From contig JAFDYN010000014.1 in assembly GCA_018267385.1 (NCBI GenBank), forward strand, positions 172,250-236,249: DNA of 64,000 nucleotides. Reading direction: 5' to 3'. The stretch comes from Bacteroidota bacterium (GTDB lineage: Bacteria; Bacteroidota; Bacteroidia; Chitinophagales; LD1). Below are positions 36,501 to 43,740 of the stretch, one piece after another (within the stretch, counting starts at the first letter, position 1; every line of letters begins with the position of its first letter). Under the pieces are notes generated by a model. That model saw only the letters and a program-made list of their open reading frames with translations. It was not told where the DNA came from and searched no databases. Made by a program: the position numbers and the translations under genes.

Positions 36501-39500
36501 AGCACTCTCGAATCCGCAGTGTGGCCATATTCAATTGTCAGCCCTTCTTTTGTTGTTACTTTGAACCATTCTGGTCCATCATAAGTACCAATATTGCCGT
36601 AGGATTTTATAACGGAATAGTCTTCACATTCTTTCCCATATGTAGTTCCACTCATACCATTTGAACCACTTGTAGGAATAAGCACCTGACCATCCATGAC
36701 AAAGTGATCTTTATTACCATAGGTAATCGGACCAACTTCGTTATCGATAAAATTATTATGGCCGCTTCTTGTAATACTCGAAAGACCATTGAGGTTCCAA
36801 CCCCAACCCATGTAACCATTACCAAAGTTGGAGTTATAATCAAGTGCTAGTTTAGGTGCAAAATTACTCGTTCCAGGAGGGAGGCAGATAGGAATGTTAT
36901 AGGAAGCTGCGCCCAAAGGCGTAACTTCAGAGTAGCCAGGTGTTAAGCCAACAGGAAGCCCAGTATTCAACGAAGGTATATCTGATTTTAGGGGTTGTAA
37001 AGAAACATATTGGCCAGCCCCCCCGTTAGATGAATTTATTGTAATGACCGTGACTGTCCCTTGAGAAGAGCTAGTACACCCAAAGGTATCTACAGCAGTA
37101 ACACTGTACACTCCAGATGAAGCGGTGTGTATCGTATCATTTTGTGAACCAGTACTCCAAACATAAGTTGACCCACCAGCAGCCACCAATGTTGCGGTAG
37201 TTCCGGGGAATATACTTACACTATTCACTGAAACAGGAATAGATATTCCTACCACCGCACTCGCACTGGCAGTACATCCATGCTGATCAGTAACCGATAC
37301 TGTATATGCCCCGCCCGAGTTCGCGATAGTAGTTTGACTCAAATCACCGTCGCTCCACAAATAACTCAAACTGTTGTAACTTCCACTTATTTGAGCAGTG
37401 ACGGGCGCAAGTTGTCCGTAACAAACGTTTGTATCGCGCAAAGAAACCTCGAAACGGCATTTAACTAGTGCCACTGGATTTAGAGTTTTGGTCCAGTTCA
37501 GGCCTGTAATAGTTACACTATAAGTGGTAGTGTTAACGGGGACTATTCTCAGTCGTGACGTAGTATCTCCCGTACTCCAGACATACGATACTCCTCCATC
37601 TGCTTCCAAAACGGCAGTATCTCCTTCGTAAATAGTGTCGTTTAAGGCCTTGGGCATGGTAGCCGGATCGACATACACTTCGCCTGTGGACACGGCGGAG
37701 CAGCCTATTGAATCCGTAATAGTAACATCATAAGTTCCGCCCTCTGTGGCGATTATAGACTGTGTGTTCATACCGTTGCTCCAGAGATAAATGGTTCCCC
37801 CATAGCCCGTTAATACTGCAGTATCGCCATAGGCGATGGAATCACTCGTGGCCGACACAACCGGGCCATGAAAGGATACTATGACGTCTACTGAATCCTT
37901 ACATCCATTGACGTCTGTTCCAGTTACTATATACGTTCCACTCATCAGCGTCTGAAAGACTGGCATAGAGTCGCCAGTATTCCATAAATATTGATTAGCA
38001 CCGCTGGCTGTAACGGTTGCCATGCTACCAAAGCACGCTGAGACATTGCTAGCCTTGAGTTTAACCGTATCAATTTCTGATATTTCTGTTGCCGTCGCTG
38101 AACATCCGAAAGCATCCAAAGCTGTCACTGTATATAGAGCCGAAAGTGTAGTTTTTAAAATTGAAGATGATGAACCATCACTCCAACTATAAGAGGCCCC
38201 ACCGGAAGCTATCAACTCTGCAGAGTCTCCCAAACAGGCTGCATAGCTGGAAATAGTTATCTGTGGGGCTGGGAAAAGTACAGCATTCGCGCTGAATGAT
38301 CTACTACAACCCGAACTATCTAACGCAGTAACAAAATAGGTCCCAGGGCTAGTAACTCGGATTATAGTCGTTGAATCGTAGGTACTCCATATGCATCTGT
38401 CTATTCCAGATATGCTTAAAATGGCTGTATCACCATTGCATATAGTGTCGTTGGAGATAAAAATTTGCCACTGTGGAGTTGAGATAATTGAACCTATACT
38501 TTGATACGCACAACCGAATGAATCTATGGCTCTCACAGTATATGTTCCAGGTGTAGCCGTGACTATGTACTGAGATGTGTCCCCAGTCGACCATAGATAG
38601 CTTTTGCCCGCCAATGCGCTTAAAACACCATAAGTACCTGGACAGACTGTGTCATTCAAGATAGTTGCAGATGGTACTGGAAGGAGAATTAGAGTGAGAT
38701 ATGCCATCGCGCTGCACCCGAATGAATTAGTCACAGTCACCGTATAAGTACCTGCAACTGTTGGGTGGATCGTCTTGGTTGTATCTCCTGTGCTCCATAG
38801 ATAATGGCTGCCGACTCCCGGAACAGTATCCGCAGTCAGAGTGGCAGTGTCACCTGGACAAATAGAATCTTTGAGCGAATGAATAGCGGTACCCAAGCCA
38901 GACCAGTTGTTGCACGGCGGATAAACAATTACGGAATCCAAGTGATTCTCTCCCTGCCACCATCCATACACATTGCTGTTCGAATTCGATACAAAAAAGA
39001 CCTTTTGAGGTGTGTCAGTATTGTTGATCAGCGTGTCATTTATGACCACGCTATTAGGACTAGTGCTTCCATAGGAGGTGACACCACTTACTTTTGTGGT
39101 ATTAGTTCTGTACCAGTTCATTCCTTTCACAATACCGCTGGGCGTTCCTGTTAATGTAATATTAGTTATGCCACCGCTGGCGATATAGGGTGTATTATTG
39201 ACACCGATTATGTTGGTCATCGTTCCTGCAGAAATAGCGATACTAGCGAAAAGCCCTAGGCCACTCTTGTACTCATGCTGGCTGCCATCTGACCAATGGC
39301 ATACATTTCTAGAAACCGTCAATATCTTGTAGCCTGTATCCGAGGAGGAATAGATGGGTTTGTCTGCCGGAGAAACGGATGATCCAAGAAAAGTAGTATC
39401 TCCCCGCCACCTAGTCTTATACCAGTCAATTGCATCTACAGTATCGATGGAATTTATTGGAGCTCCCCCATATAAAGTACCGTACTGCTCCAACATGTTG

Positions 39501-40879
39501 TCGACGAGGTTTGCATTTTTTAAGACCCATATATTCTGCTGAATTTGTCCCTTATGCTGCTTGGGTATAATACAGTGGTCAGGAGAAGGAGAGGTGAGTG
39601 TATTGGGCAGGACAGTAAAATATCCTGTGAAGGTATTGTAATAAACCCCATAATAGCTCGCTCGTATATAGTATTTTACCCGTTGGTTTGAACCGGTTGT
39701 ATTTGTCAATACTGCACCCAATTGCGGCTGCGAAAAATAAGTGAAATTACCTACTGAAGACGTATTGCCTGACACTAGGGCATTGTCGCGATTTAGCGTG
39801 AATCCTAAGAGAAATGTATCCGCTGTTGGTACGACATCAATACTAGTTCCTGAGGCCAGAGTAGGCATATAGTTCAACGGCGTCCAATCGAGCATCCTTG
39901 GAACAGTCGTTACATTGTAATTTCCTATAAGCGTATATGCACTAAAATAATGAGAGCCAGAGCAAGTGCAATGATTTATATTTCGGGCTAAATATTTACA
40001 CGGTGTATCGACAACAATATTTATAGTATAACCGGAGTCTACGAAGGCAGTATCTGAACCCAAGACCTTGTACCAATATGCATTCGACGCCATAACCGTA
40101 GTATCGACGGAATATTGGATGTGTGCACCTTTAGCGTAGGTGACGGCATCAGGTGTTGCAAAGGGCCAAGTTTTCGGTTTGACAGGGAAACTGCATAGAT
40201 CCCCTGTTGCCGGCGTCCCCGGAAGAACTTTTACGTAAATACTCCTTGTTTCGAAATAGGTAGAACTCCTATACATCCGCAATTGAATCCTGACTAGTTG
40301 TGCACTGCCGGTTGTATTGGTTAACGTGATTCCCAATGGACCCAGGAGGGCACTCCCAGAGACGGATCCGGTTACATTAGGCGTGTCATCGCGCAGGTAC
40401 TGAATATTTAAACTAGATAGTGAAGAGTTGGTATAAGTGAAGATACTCGTCGGTGTGCCGCTACATATAACAGAATCATAAGTAAACCAGAATTGAGGTA
40501 TAACTGGTGAATCTACCACAGTAATACTAGACATCAGCGTGTAAGTGCTGTAATAAGTTCCTCCGCACGTACAATTGTTTACGTTCCGGCAAATAAATTT
40601 ACTTGTAGTGTCCATGACGAAAACCATTGTGTCGCCAGTTCCCACGTAGGTTGTATCACCAGCCTTTTTTACCCGGTACCATTGCCGTCCATCCACTGCC
40701 GCTACAGGCTTCGCTGCCCAAAGTTGTACAGTACTGTTTTTGTACATGGTCAGACTGAAAGTACCACCAAATTCTGTCGGAGCTATAGGTGCGCTACAAT
40801 GATAACATTGGGAAAAACCTTGAATGGTGAACAAAAGAGCACCAATTAGGAAAAGCGCTTTCAAAGCCTTGTTAAACAT
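30530..40879 (-). CDS. Giant SpvB/RHS-repeat toxin with C-terminal TNT NAD glycohydrolase
   Basis: A 3449-residue exported protein. The start is the ATG at 40879 (MFNKALKALFLIGALLFTIQ signal peptide). From the N-terminus: two or more Cys-rich repeats (RNVNNCTCGG and RNINHCTCSG types, to about 620); about ten Ig/PKD-like repeats with YLWSTGD and GTYTVTVTDSFGC (about 680-1270); an SpvB N-terminal block (PLGAASYNIPI, about 1320); FG-GAP/VCBS repeats (GDFNGDGKSD, about 1630-2090); TcdB-like middle and YD repeats (about 2360-2990); the RHS core (YDPLLGRMLGPD, about 3090); and a TNT domain. In it R3372 (DRYG), Y3380, R3391 (MRALS) and Q3430 (GMQY) match TNT NAD-binding residues in order and near spacing. 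No T9SS tail. Confidence 0.9.
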   Translation of the reverse strand: MFNKALKALFLIGALLFTIQGFSQCYHCSAPIAPTEFGGTFSLTMYKNSTVQLWAAKPVAAVDGRQWYRVKKAGDTTYVGTGDTMVFVMDTTSKFICRNVNNCTCGGTYYSTYTLMSSITVVDSPVIPQFWFTYDSVICSGTPTSIFTYTNSSLSSLNIQYLRDDTPNVTGSVSGSALLGPLGITLTNTTGSAQLVRIQLRMYRSSTYFETRSIYVKVLPGTPATGDLCSFPVKPKTWPFATPDAVTYAKGAHIQYSVDTTVMASNAYWYKVLGSDTAFVDSGYTINIVVDTPCKYLARNINHCTCSGSHYFSAYTLIGNYNVTTVPRMLDWTPLNYMPTLASGTSIDVVPTADTFLLGFTLNRDNALVSGNTSSVGNFTYFSQPQLGAVLTNTTGSNQRVKYYIRASYYGVYYNTFTGYFTVLPNTLTSPSPDHCIIPKQHKGQIQQNIWVLKNANLVDNMLEQYGTLYGGAPINSIDTVDAIDWYKTRWRGDTTFLGSSVSPADKPIYSSSDTGYKILTVSRNVCHWSDGSQHEYKSGLGLFASIAISAGTMTNIIGVNNTPYIASGGITNITLTGTPSGIVKGMNWYRTNTTKVSGVTSYGSTSPNSVVINDTLINNTDTPQKVFFVSNSNSNVYGWWQGENHLDSVIVYPPCNNWSGLGTAIHSLKDSICPGDTATLTADTVPGVGSHYLWSTGDTTKTIHPTVAGTYTVTVTNSFGCSAMAYLTLILLPVPSATILNDTVCPGTYGVLSALAGKSYLWSTGDTSQYIVTATPGTYTVRAIDSFGCAYQSIGSIISTPQWQIFISNDTICNGDTAILSISGIDRCIWSTYDSTTIIRVTSPGTYFVTALDSSGCSRSFSANAVLFPAPQITISSYAACLGDSAELIASGGASYSWSDGSSSSILKTTLSALYTVTALDAFGCSATATEISEIDTVKLKASNVSACFGSMATVTASGANQYLWNTGDSMPVFQTLMSGTYIVTGTDVNGCKDSVDVIVSFHGPVVSATSDSIAYGDTAVLTGYGGTIYLWSNGMNTQSIIATEGGTYDVTITDSIGCSAVSTGEVYVDPATMPKALNDTIYEGDTAVLEADGGVSYVWSTGDTTSRLRIVPVNTTTYSVTITGLNWTKTLNPVALVKCRFEVSLRDTNVCYGQLAPVTAQISGSYNSLSYLWSDGDLSQTTIANSGGAYTVSVTDQHGCTASASAVVGISIPVSVNSVSIFPGTTATLVAAGGSTYVWSTGSQNDTIHTASSGVYSVTAVDTFGCTSSSQGTVTVITINSSNGGAGQYVSLQPLKSDIPSLNTGLPVGLTPGYSEVTPLGAASYNIPICLPPGTSNFAPKLALDYNSNFGNGYMGWGWNLNGLSSITRSGHNNFIDNEVGPITYGNKDHFVMDGQVLIPTSGSNGMSGTTYGKECEDYSVIKSYGNIGTYDGPEWFKVTTKEGLTIEYGHTADSRVLANGPNLPSDLVFTWRVNKMYDQDGNYITFKYETGLSSPKITEIDYTGNDAQGISPYNKIIFNYLSRVDKNVTYAAGSSFNSDFLLGDITITGENGAAYKKYEFDYGTDDISSYLSQVTEYGSDGSHLNPTRFTYGTADNFNSYNTSSYNFQDDISAAAKSTYALINYHLMSGDFNGDGFSDMLTIGNAVTPNSGTHISNNVLSMVHFMDPSTNQFYKVSEDDKSVTDDTYRENGFTLAWETNPSYYWGPPASPYTHGDYNYYVGDFLGQGHPGILEISRKFYGTGFQYTNGYVSGWPEERIGVDVVKFTTYDNAGSPSNHFWPAPPLAHDPGIAPEQWFYQGDFDGDGTEDYIISTIDNAFINFPSKGIFNQVIQNNMTGMGTIALSNCESLMNPWCDVKRMILDFDGDGKSDMMIVDKLFTKIFSIQKNSSGLYSFELLSESTQMNNTDYNGFYLGDFNGDGKTDVLTRKYSNQNIEPILDPFQTGLVYYNLQSNIPLLGGSTLGALHVNWDIWYSTGKEFEQKPFKSFAMDPRAPSFSETDGFDNPYSGGFSSGEFDYEKAKVRDACVGDFNGDGKSDILLSSNLVAKLDNEHWFYYGCGDLTMYYSAGSAFKEYVIAKGLSPMKANYSVLGDFNGDGRTDLSFYHVVSDLCTSLPKTHGNYDDYFQFSFNPKSLQRFLLTVTDGFEQTKTFNYKPLTNSFGPIHTRGTSSTYPLISVQYPLFVVSSVTEPSGAGGTITTNYSYENAQFHLGGKGFLGFYSINSTVLPSNIGNSSYYTFSAPYYASNNLFVSSYHAGSLAPISGEDRNYNYISLAHNRFAIQKTHNLYTDYMTGSFTESFFSYDNHGNVTQTQKNINGITLQTVQTQYTPSAPYLPVQIFTHNERTGSAQSYDNVGIYCYDNHGHLIESLDHVGKDCEALTQCTYNSLGNILTKSSSLANSLQNQRLERFTYDPLGRFPIVHTNTLLESEYMQYDPLWGKVISKTDIAGLNSKCWLDAYGRISLQKSVRGIYGSVSYAWDIGSRTNTAIYSTLTHQPGSPDVTEWFDARGRTVSIQKTGFNNSDLSGYTYYDQTGKVSIEMQPVYTGESGRVSIIENDIYGRPTVIIDQFGTTYIDYSYPGDGTIVTTTTDPAGRQRKVTKDPTGKVVKSVDDGGTLTFKYDGLGNQTQVLMDGSVIQTIAYDDCGYKNQVETPNSGTTKYTFDGFGQLISETDALGHNHTMSYDAAGRVQFRYGAEGTTAYTYKTLGQYGVNQVATISVAGSLSKSFQYDAYGANTQLTEVINGHTIVTQHQFEPNTGNLLREIYNSGISIKYTHDANGYLTKITDESTGNILYKVNSMNCFGQATSYDLGNGLTSTLETNFGVPTRYYTPGFQDLKMTYNWATQNMTQRQDAIASLTENFTYDSNDRLLTSQVVGQSAMSFSYQPNGNIATKTDVGSLTYDPGKINAVRHISNPSGLVSLNEQDISYTSFGQPSVITENGNELTYLYGPEYARNYSTLRQAGTAVRSRLYSGNYEINYDLVANTSSEQHYIYGNNGLVAIIVKPSNGPVKEYYTLCDHLQSILTVLDDVHAIAAQQSFDAWGRYRNPSDWSYNSIPPVGTSTIVTSWMYRGYTSHEHLPEFALINMNGRMYDPLLGRMLGPDKIIHDPLNTQCYNSYTYANNNPLKYADPSGWDYDGPYSFEVTNVDGDYTTTSITVGYGDTYTTTSYTYSGDGTLTNFGTSVTINGDQIGSGELSQDGILNGSGILFNINVVLGAGEGVYSILEGFQRLGQPNAIPIAAENLENNFIALVQLELPWKITDDPDVALASERMGRSYVSFINSIPEKSYAEWGNLIGKAVPFAASIFTGTGEVNTVEVGEISTSVEAVSNEAAGAVTKPDALALYWPANGGALGSWEDIMAKPGQVFDRYGSPGGTYMSDVGTPIEMRALSSSTPLDMYMQIEVLKSFPMQQSVISPAFYQIGLGMQYQTPVSLYYLQELGYIRMY

Positions 40880-40917
40880 AGTATTGGGTTGAATGATTTT
40901 TGAAAATAGGTTCAGCA

Positions 40918-41448
40918 TCAATTGTTGGTAGGACAATTGCCATTTACATCGGCAACGCTTACCACAGGTTGACCCAGGATGGCCTTATAGTTATAGGGAC
41001 GGAGGCTCGTATAATTGAAAGCGCCACCGCTTTGTGTACTAATGGCCAGTGTCACATCAAGCGGATATTGGGCAGAAGCCGATGAGGTAGTTCCCTTAAT
41101 AATAAGTGCAGCAGCACTGCTTGATGTGGGCTGTCGAACTGTCCAGCACATACCCGATGGTAGGCCAGCAACGGCATCAATCCGAACGGCATAGACCTGG
41201 CTTACGGGAACCGAGGAGCTGTCTAGGGCTAAGAGTATTCGCGCCCCGCCACTATATAGCGCAAAGGGAATAACAATTTCGGAATAAGAACCGATAGTTA
41301 CGCATGGAAGGTCGGATGGATCGGCAAAACCGGCCCCTTGGTAGTTGATGTCTCCCGCAGGATAAAACTGCAAACTATCGTTTGAACATTGCTGAGCAAG
41401 AGAGGTGAGAGAAATGGCTATGCAGATAGCTACGTTTACTAGTTTCAT
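40918..41448 (-). CDS. Small secreted protein upstream of the RHS toxin
   Basis: A 176-residue protein; ATG at 41448 (MKLVNVAICIAISLTSLA signal peptide, then QQCSND). The mature part is rich in Ser, Ala and beta-branched residues with two to three Cys, giving an all-beta appearance. No sorting domain. It ends 38 bp before the start of the giant toxin gene and is on the same strand, so it is the likely first gene of that operon. It might be a surface partner or export chaperone. A second ATG six bases upstream is possible. Confidence 0.6.
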   Translation of the reverse strand: MKLVNVAICIAISLTSLAQQCSNDSLQFYPAGDINYQGAGFADPSDLPCVTIGSYSEIVIPFALYSGGARILLALDSSSVPVSQVYAVRIDAVAGLPSGMCWTVRQPTSSSAAALIIKGTTSSASAQYPLDVTLAISTQSGGAFNYTSLRPYNYKAILGQPVVSVADVNGNCPTNN

Positions 41449-41841
41449 ATACATAAGTCAAAATTTTAAGTGTTGCAAGAGTAAGCATACATTTCAATAA
41501 AGCAAAATACATTTTGTCATAAATGCGCCCAGTCGTTGCTTTTACAAAATGGCAATACAAACATAACTTACCACTACGCAATAGATATGCGCAGTAGTTT
41601 TATTTTCCAAAGCCAATGAAAGCTCATGCACCATACTCCGCTCGCAAGCAGCCAAGCTCGCTTCAGAAGGAGCCTTCGCCCGCCGAAAGCAAGAGTGTAT
41701 TCCGTTCGCGACCCGAGCCATCTATGCGTTCGCATAGCGAGAGCCGGAGGGCGGCGGCGCCTGAGCACGCCATGCCCTCCAGCGCACGCCATGCGGCTCC
41801 GCCAAGACCTGGGTCTTCCTCGCCATACATCCTTGGCGGTG
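41449..41841. other. Gap at the cargo/backbone junction, with inverted repeats
   Basis: No gene is supported in this 393-bp stretch. The left 150 bp is AT-rich, as a promoter region of the toxin operon would be. From about 41620 the composition turns GC-rich, with a perfect inverted repeat CTATGCG-tt-CGCATAG (41722-41737) and a smaller GAAGG/CCTTC repeat near 41667. These could be structural or binding sites, or terminator relics of the lipoprotein gene that ends at 41842. Confidence 0.35.
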
Positions 41842-42285
41842 TCACTGCCTAGTGTAGGTGACGTAGTGCTGCTCCGTATTTCCGCTAAGTTCCTCCTTGA
41901 TGGTGAACGAGTCGCAGCCGTAGGAGGAGACCTTCTGGCCTACCATGAAGCCGGGCGATTGGACCATGTTCAGCAAACACTGTCCGTTGCTCACCGTCGC
42001 GGAGTATTGGAACGAGGAATAGTAGAATATTAGGTCGCATCCTGGGGAGCCGTTCGTCGCCGTGCCCCCGGAGAAGGAGATGCGCGCTCCGGAACACGCG
42101 CCGGTGGTGTACTGGTCGGTCATGTCTGTCGTATCGTACGACCTTATTTGAATCGCTCTGGTGACCCGGTACATCTTTCCGTCCAGCAGGCTGTCGTTCC
42201 ACTGGCAGTCGGATGATGCGTCCTTCTTGCAGGAGCCGAGGAGCAAGGAAAGAATCATCAGGTTGAATGTTAGGGCTTGTTTCAT
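41842..42285 (-). CDS. Small lipoprotein
   Basis: A 147-residue protein starting at the ATG at 42285. The signal peptide ends in a lipobox (LMILSLLLGSC, Cys at about 18), so it should be lipid-anchored. The mature part begins with KKDASSDCQW and resembles a lipocalin-sized beta barrel, with MYRVTRAIQIRSYDT and FSGGTATNGSPGCDL. The family is not recognised. Divergent from an XRE regulator gene, with which it shares a 128-bp promoter region; the regulator may control it. Confidence 0.7.
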   Translation of the reverse strand: MKQALTFNLMILSLLLGSCKKDASSDCQWNDSLLDGKMYRVTRAIQIRSYDTTDMTDQYTTGACSGARISFSGGTATNGSPGCDLIFYYSSFQYSATVSNGQCLLNMVQSPGFMVGQKVSSYGCDSFTIKEELSGNTEQHYVTYTRQ

Positions 42286-42413
42286 GTGATTTTTTGTTTT
42301 GTGCTTGCAATGTAAAAAAAGATAATTCAAAAAGACACTTATTAGTGTCCTTTTTTTAAGTAACCTCAGTTTGAGAGGTAAGCCAATAGGTATCCCTCTC
42401 GTTATTTTGCTGT

Positions 42414-42656
42414 ATGGCAAAAAAGAACGGCGGTGAGACGGGTATCTCGCTCGAACAGATTGGTGTGCGGCTCAAGAGCCTCAGGAAGGAGAGGTATACC
42501 AACTACGAGAACTTCGCGTACGAGAACGACCTGAACCGCGTCCAATACGGAAGGTATGAGAACGGGAACGACATGCGGATGAGCACCTTCCTGAAGATAC
42601 TGAAGGCCCTGAACGTCACGCCAGCGGAGTTCTTCCAGGAGGGCTTCGGCAAATAG
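42414..42656 (+). CDS. XRE-family helix-turn-helix regulator
   Basis: An 80-residue DNA-binding protein that is essentially one HTH domain: IGVRLKSLRKERYTNYENFA (helices 1-2), NRVQYGRYENG (helix 3 and recognition turn) and STFLKILKALNVTPAEFF (helices 4-5). Its layout is that of short Cro/C1-type regulators. It is divergent from the lipoprotein gene and probably self-regulated. In mobile elements such genes often control excision or transfer. Confidence 0.82.
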   Translation: MAKKNGGETGISLEQIGVRLKSLRKERYTNYENFAYENDLNRVQYGRYENGNDMRMSTFLKILKALNVTPAEFFQEGFGK

Positions 42657-42698
42657 CCGCTCATACATTTTTCAGGTTCGATATCTGGGAGAGCCAAG

Positions 42699-43187
42699 CT
42701 AGCAGCGCCGGTGGGCGTGGGTGATCGCGAGCGCGACGGCGTTGAAGATCGGCATGTTGTAGTCGTCCTTCTCGTACCATCGCCTTTCCTTGGGGGTCCT
42801 GTGGCCGAGCTCCGGCAGGAACTCCACGATCTTGCTCACGATCCCGTGCTTCGTGGTGACTCCGAACACCTCGAAGGTCTCGGCGACCTGCTCCTTGGTG
42901 TAGCGGTACACATCCACTCCCATCTCGCCGGCGAGCGTCTCAATTGCGTCCCTCAGTTTCCTGGACCTGCCGCTTTTCGGGTCCCCTGACCCATCCCGCA
43001 TGAGGACGACCTGTGGGCGGTAGTATGATATGAACTTCTCCGCCTTCGAGAGCGCCTTATTGTTGGAAACGGGGCTTATCTTGGTCACGCCATAGTCGAG
43101 GAGGCGCTCGGGTACCTGGATGCAGGCATAGCCGAGCCCGCCTGAGAAGGTATGGAGGGCAAGAATCACCGGAGATTCTGAGCTCAT
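42699..43187 (-). CDS. RuvC/RNase H-fold-like protein with altered first acidic residue
   Basis: A 162-residue protein resembling RuvC-type nucleases in strand order: VILALHTFSGGLGYACIQ (where RuvC has D-x-G), QVVLMRDGSGD (about 60, second acidic strand) and NMPIFNAVALAITHAHR (about 144, third acidic helix). The first catalytic Asp is His here. Related chromosomal families also lack it, so it may be an inactive or alternative-metal version. It overlaps the XRE gene upstream by 4 bp (ATGA), so the two are one transcript. A role in recombination is a guess. Confidence 0.55.
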   Translation of the reverse strand: MSSESPVILALHTFSGGLGYACIQVPERLLDYGVTKISPVSNNKALSKAEKFISYYRPQVVLMRDGSGDPKSGRSRKLRDAIETLAGEMGVDVYRYTKEQVAETFEVFGVTTKHGIVSKIVEFLPELGHRTPKERRWYEKDDYNMPIFNAVALAITHAHRRC

Positions 43188-43564
43188 GATAGGATGGCCG
43201 CCAAGCGCTCTGCGGCTGAGGCGAGGTAGCTAATCCTGCCATTTAGCTTAGGATCCATGGTAAGAGTTTTTAGGTGGTCAATGCGCGCGCTAAGCCTCGG
43301 CAGGATTACCCTGCAGATCTCAGCTCGTTGCCTGAAGAAAAGCTCCTCAACAGGAACCTGGAAAAGCAGGTGATAGGTCAGTAGTACCTCCACGTTCGGG
43401 GTGCGCATACCGGCCTCCCAGCGTGAGACATTTGAGTAATCGGACAGTTGGAGGATTGAGGCGAGGTCGTGCTGCGTCAGTTGTGAGCGCTTCCTGACCA
43501 CCCTCAGCAGGTTATGATGAATGAACATAGTGTAATGAGTGCGCGTTAAGTCGCGCATACTCAT
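43184..43564 (-). CDS. XRE-family helix-turn-helix regulator with strong Shine-Dalgarno
   Basis: A 126-residue protein. The HTH is RKRSQLTQHDLASILQLSDY (about 23-42), then NVSRWEAGMRTPNVEVLLTY. The remainder is helical. The ATG at 43564 is preceded by AAGGAGGTT (43574-43582, read on the minus strand), an unusually strong Shine-Dalgarno for this phylum and the reason for choosing this start over an ATG at 43525. It is translationally coupled to the RuvC-like gene. Strong SD use may point to origin outside the host's group. Confidence 0.8.
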   Translation of the reverse strand: MSMRDLTRTHYTMFIHHNLLRVVRKRSQLTQHDLASILQLSDYSNVSRWEAGMRTPNVEVLLTYHLLFQVPVEELFFRQRAEICRVILPRLSARIDHLKTLTMDPKLNGRISYLASAAERLAAILS

Positions 43565-43740
43565 TGTATGCTCAACCTCCTTATGGAAATAGAAACTAGA
43601 TTATGTCCGATTCGACAAATTTTTGCGAAGCGGTAACCTGGCCTTCAACTTGCATTTCCGACCTGCGCCGCTACGCTTTCCCACGCGGAGACAAGTAGGA
43701 GACGGCCGATTGGCCTCCGCCCTAAAAAGCGCGCGGCACT

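Noticed and set aside
36434..36664. GGCCGTTGGC near 36490 as a possible second tRNA-Thr att site
   Set aside because: The match is about 10 bp only, does not extend into the tRNA T arm, and lies inside the RHS coding sequence.
37060..38850. Regularly spaced repeats that at first look like a repeat array
   Set aside because: They are codon-level repeats of Ig/PKD-like domains in the giant RHS protein, of unequal sequence, with no conserved spacer-repeat pattern; not CRISPR. No CRISPR array was seen in the window.
41626..42033. 135-codon plus-strand frame upstream of the XRE gene
   Set aside because: It runs antisense to the lipoprotein, which has a clear lipobox, and has an odd Arg/Pro-rich composition.
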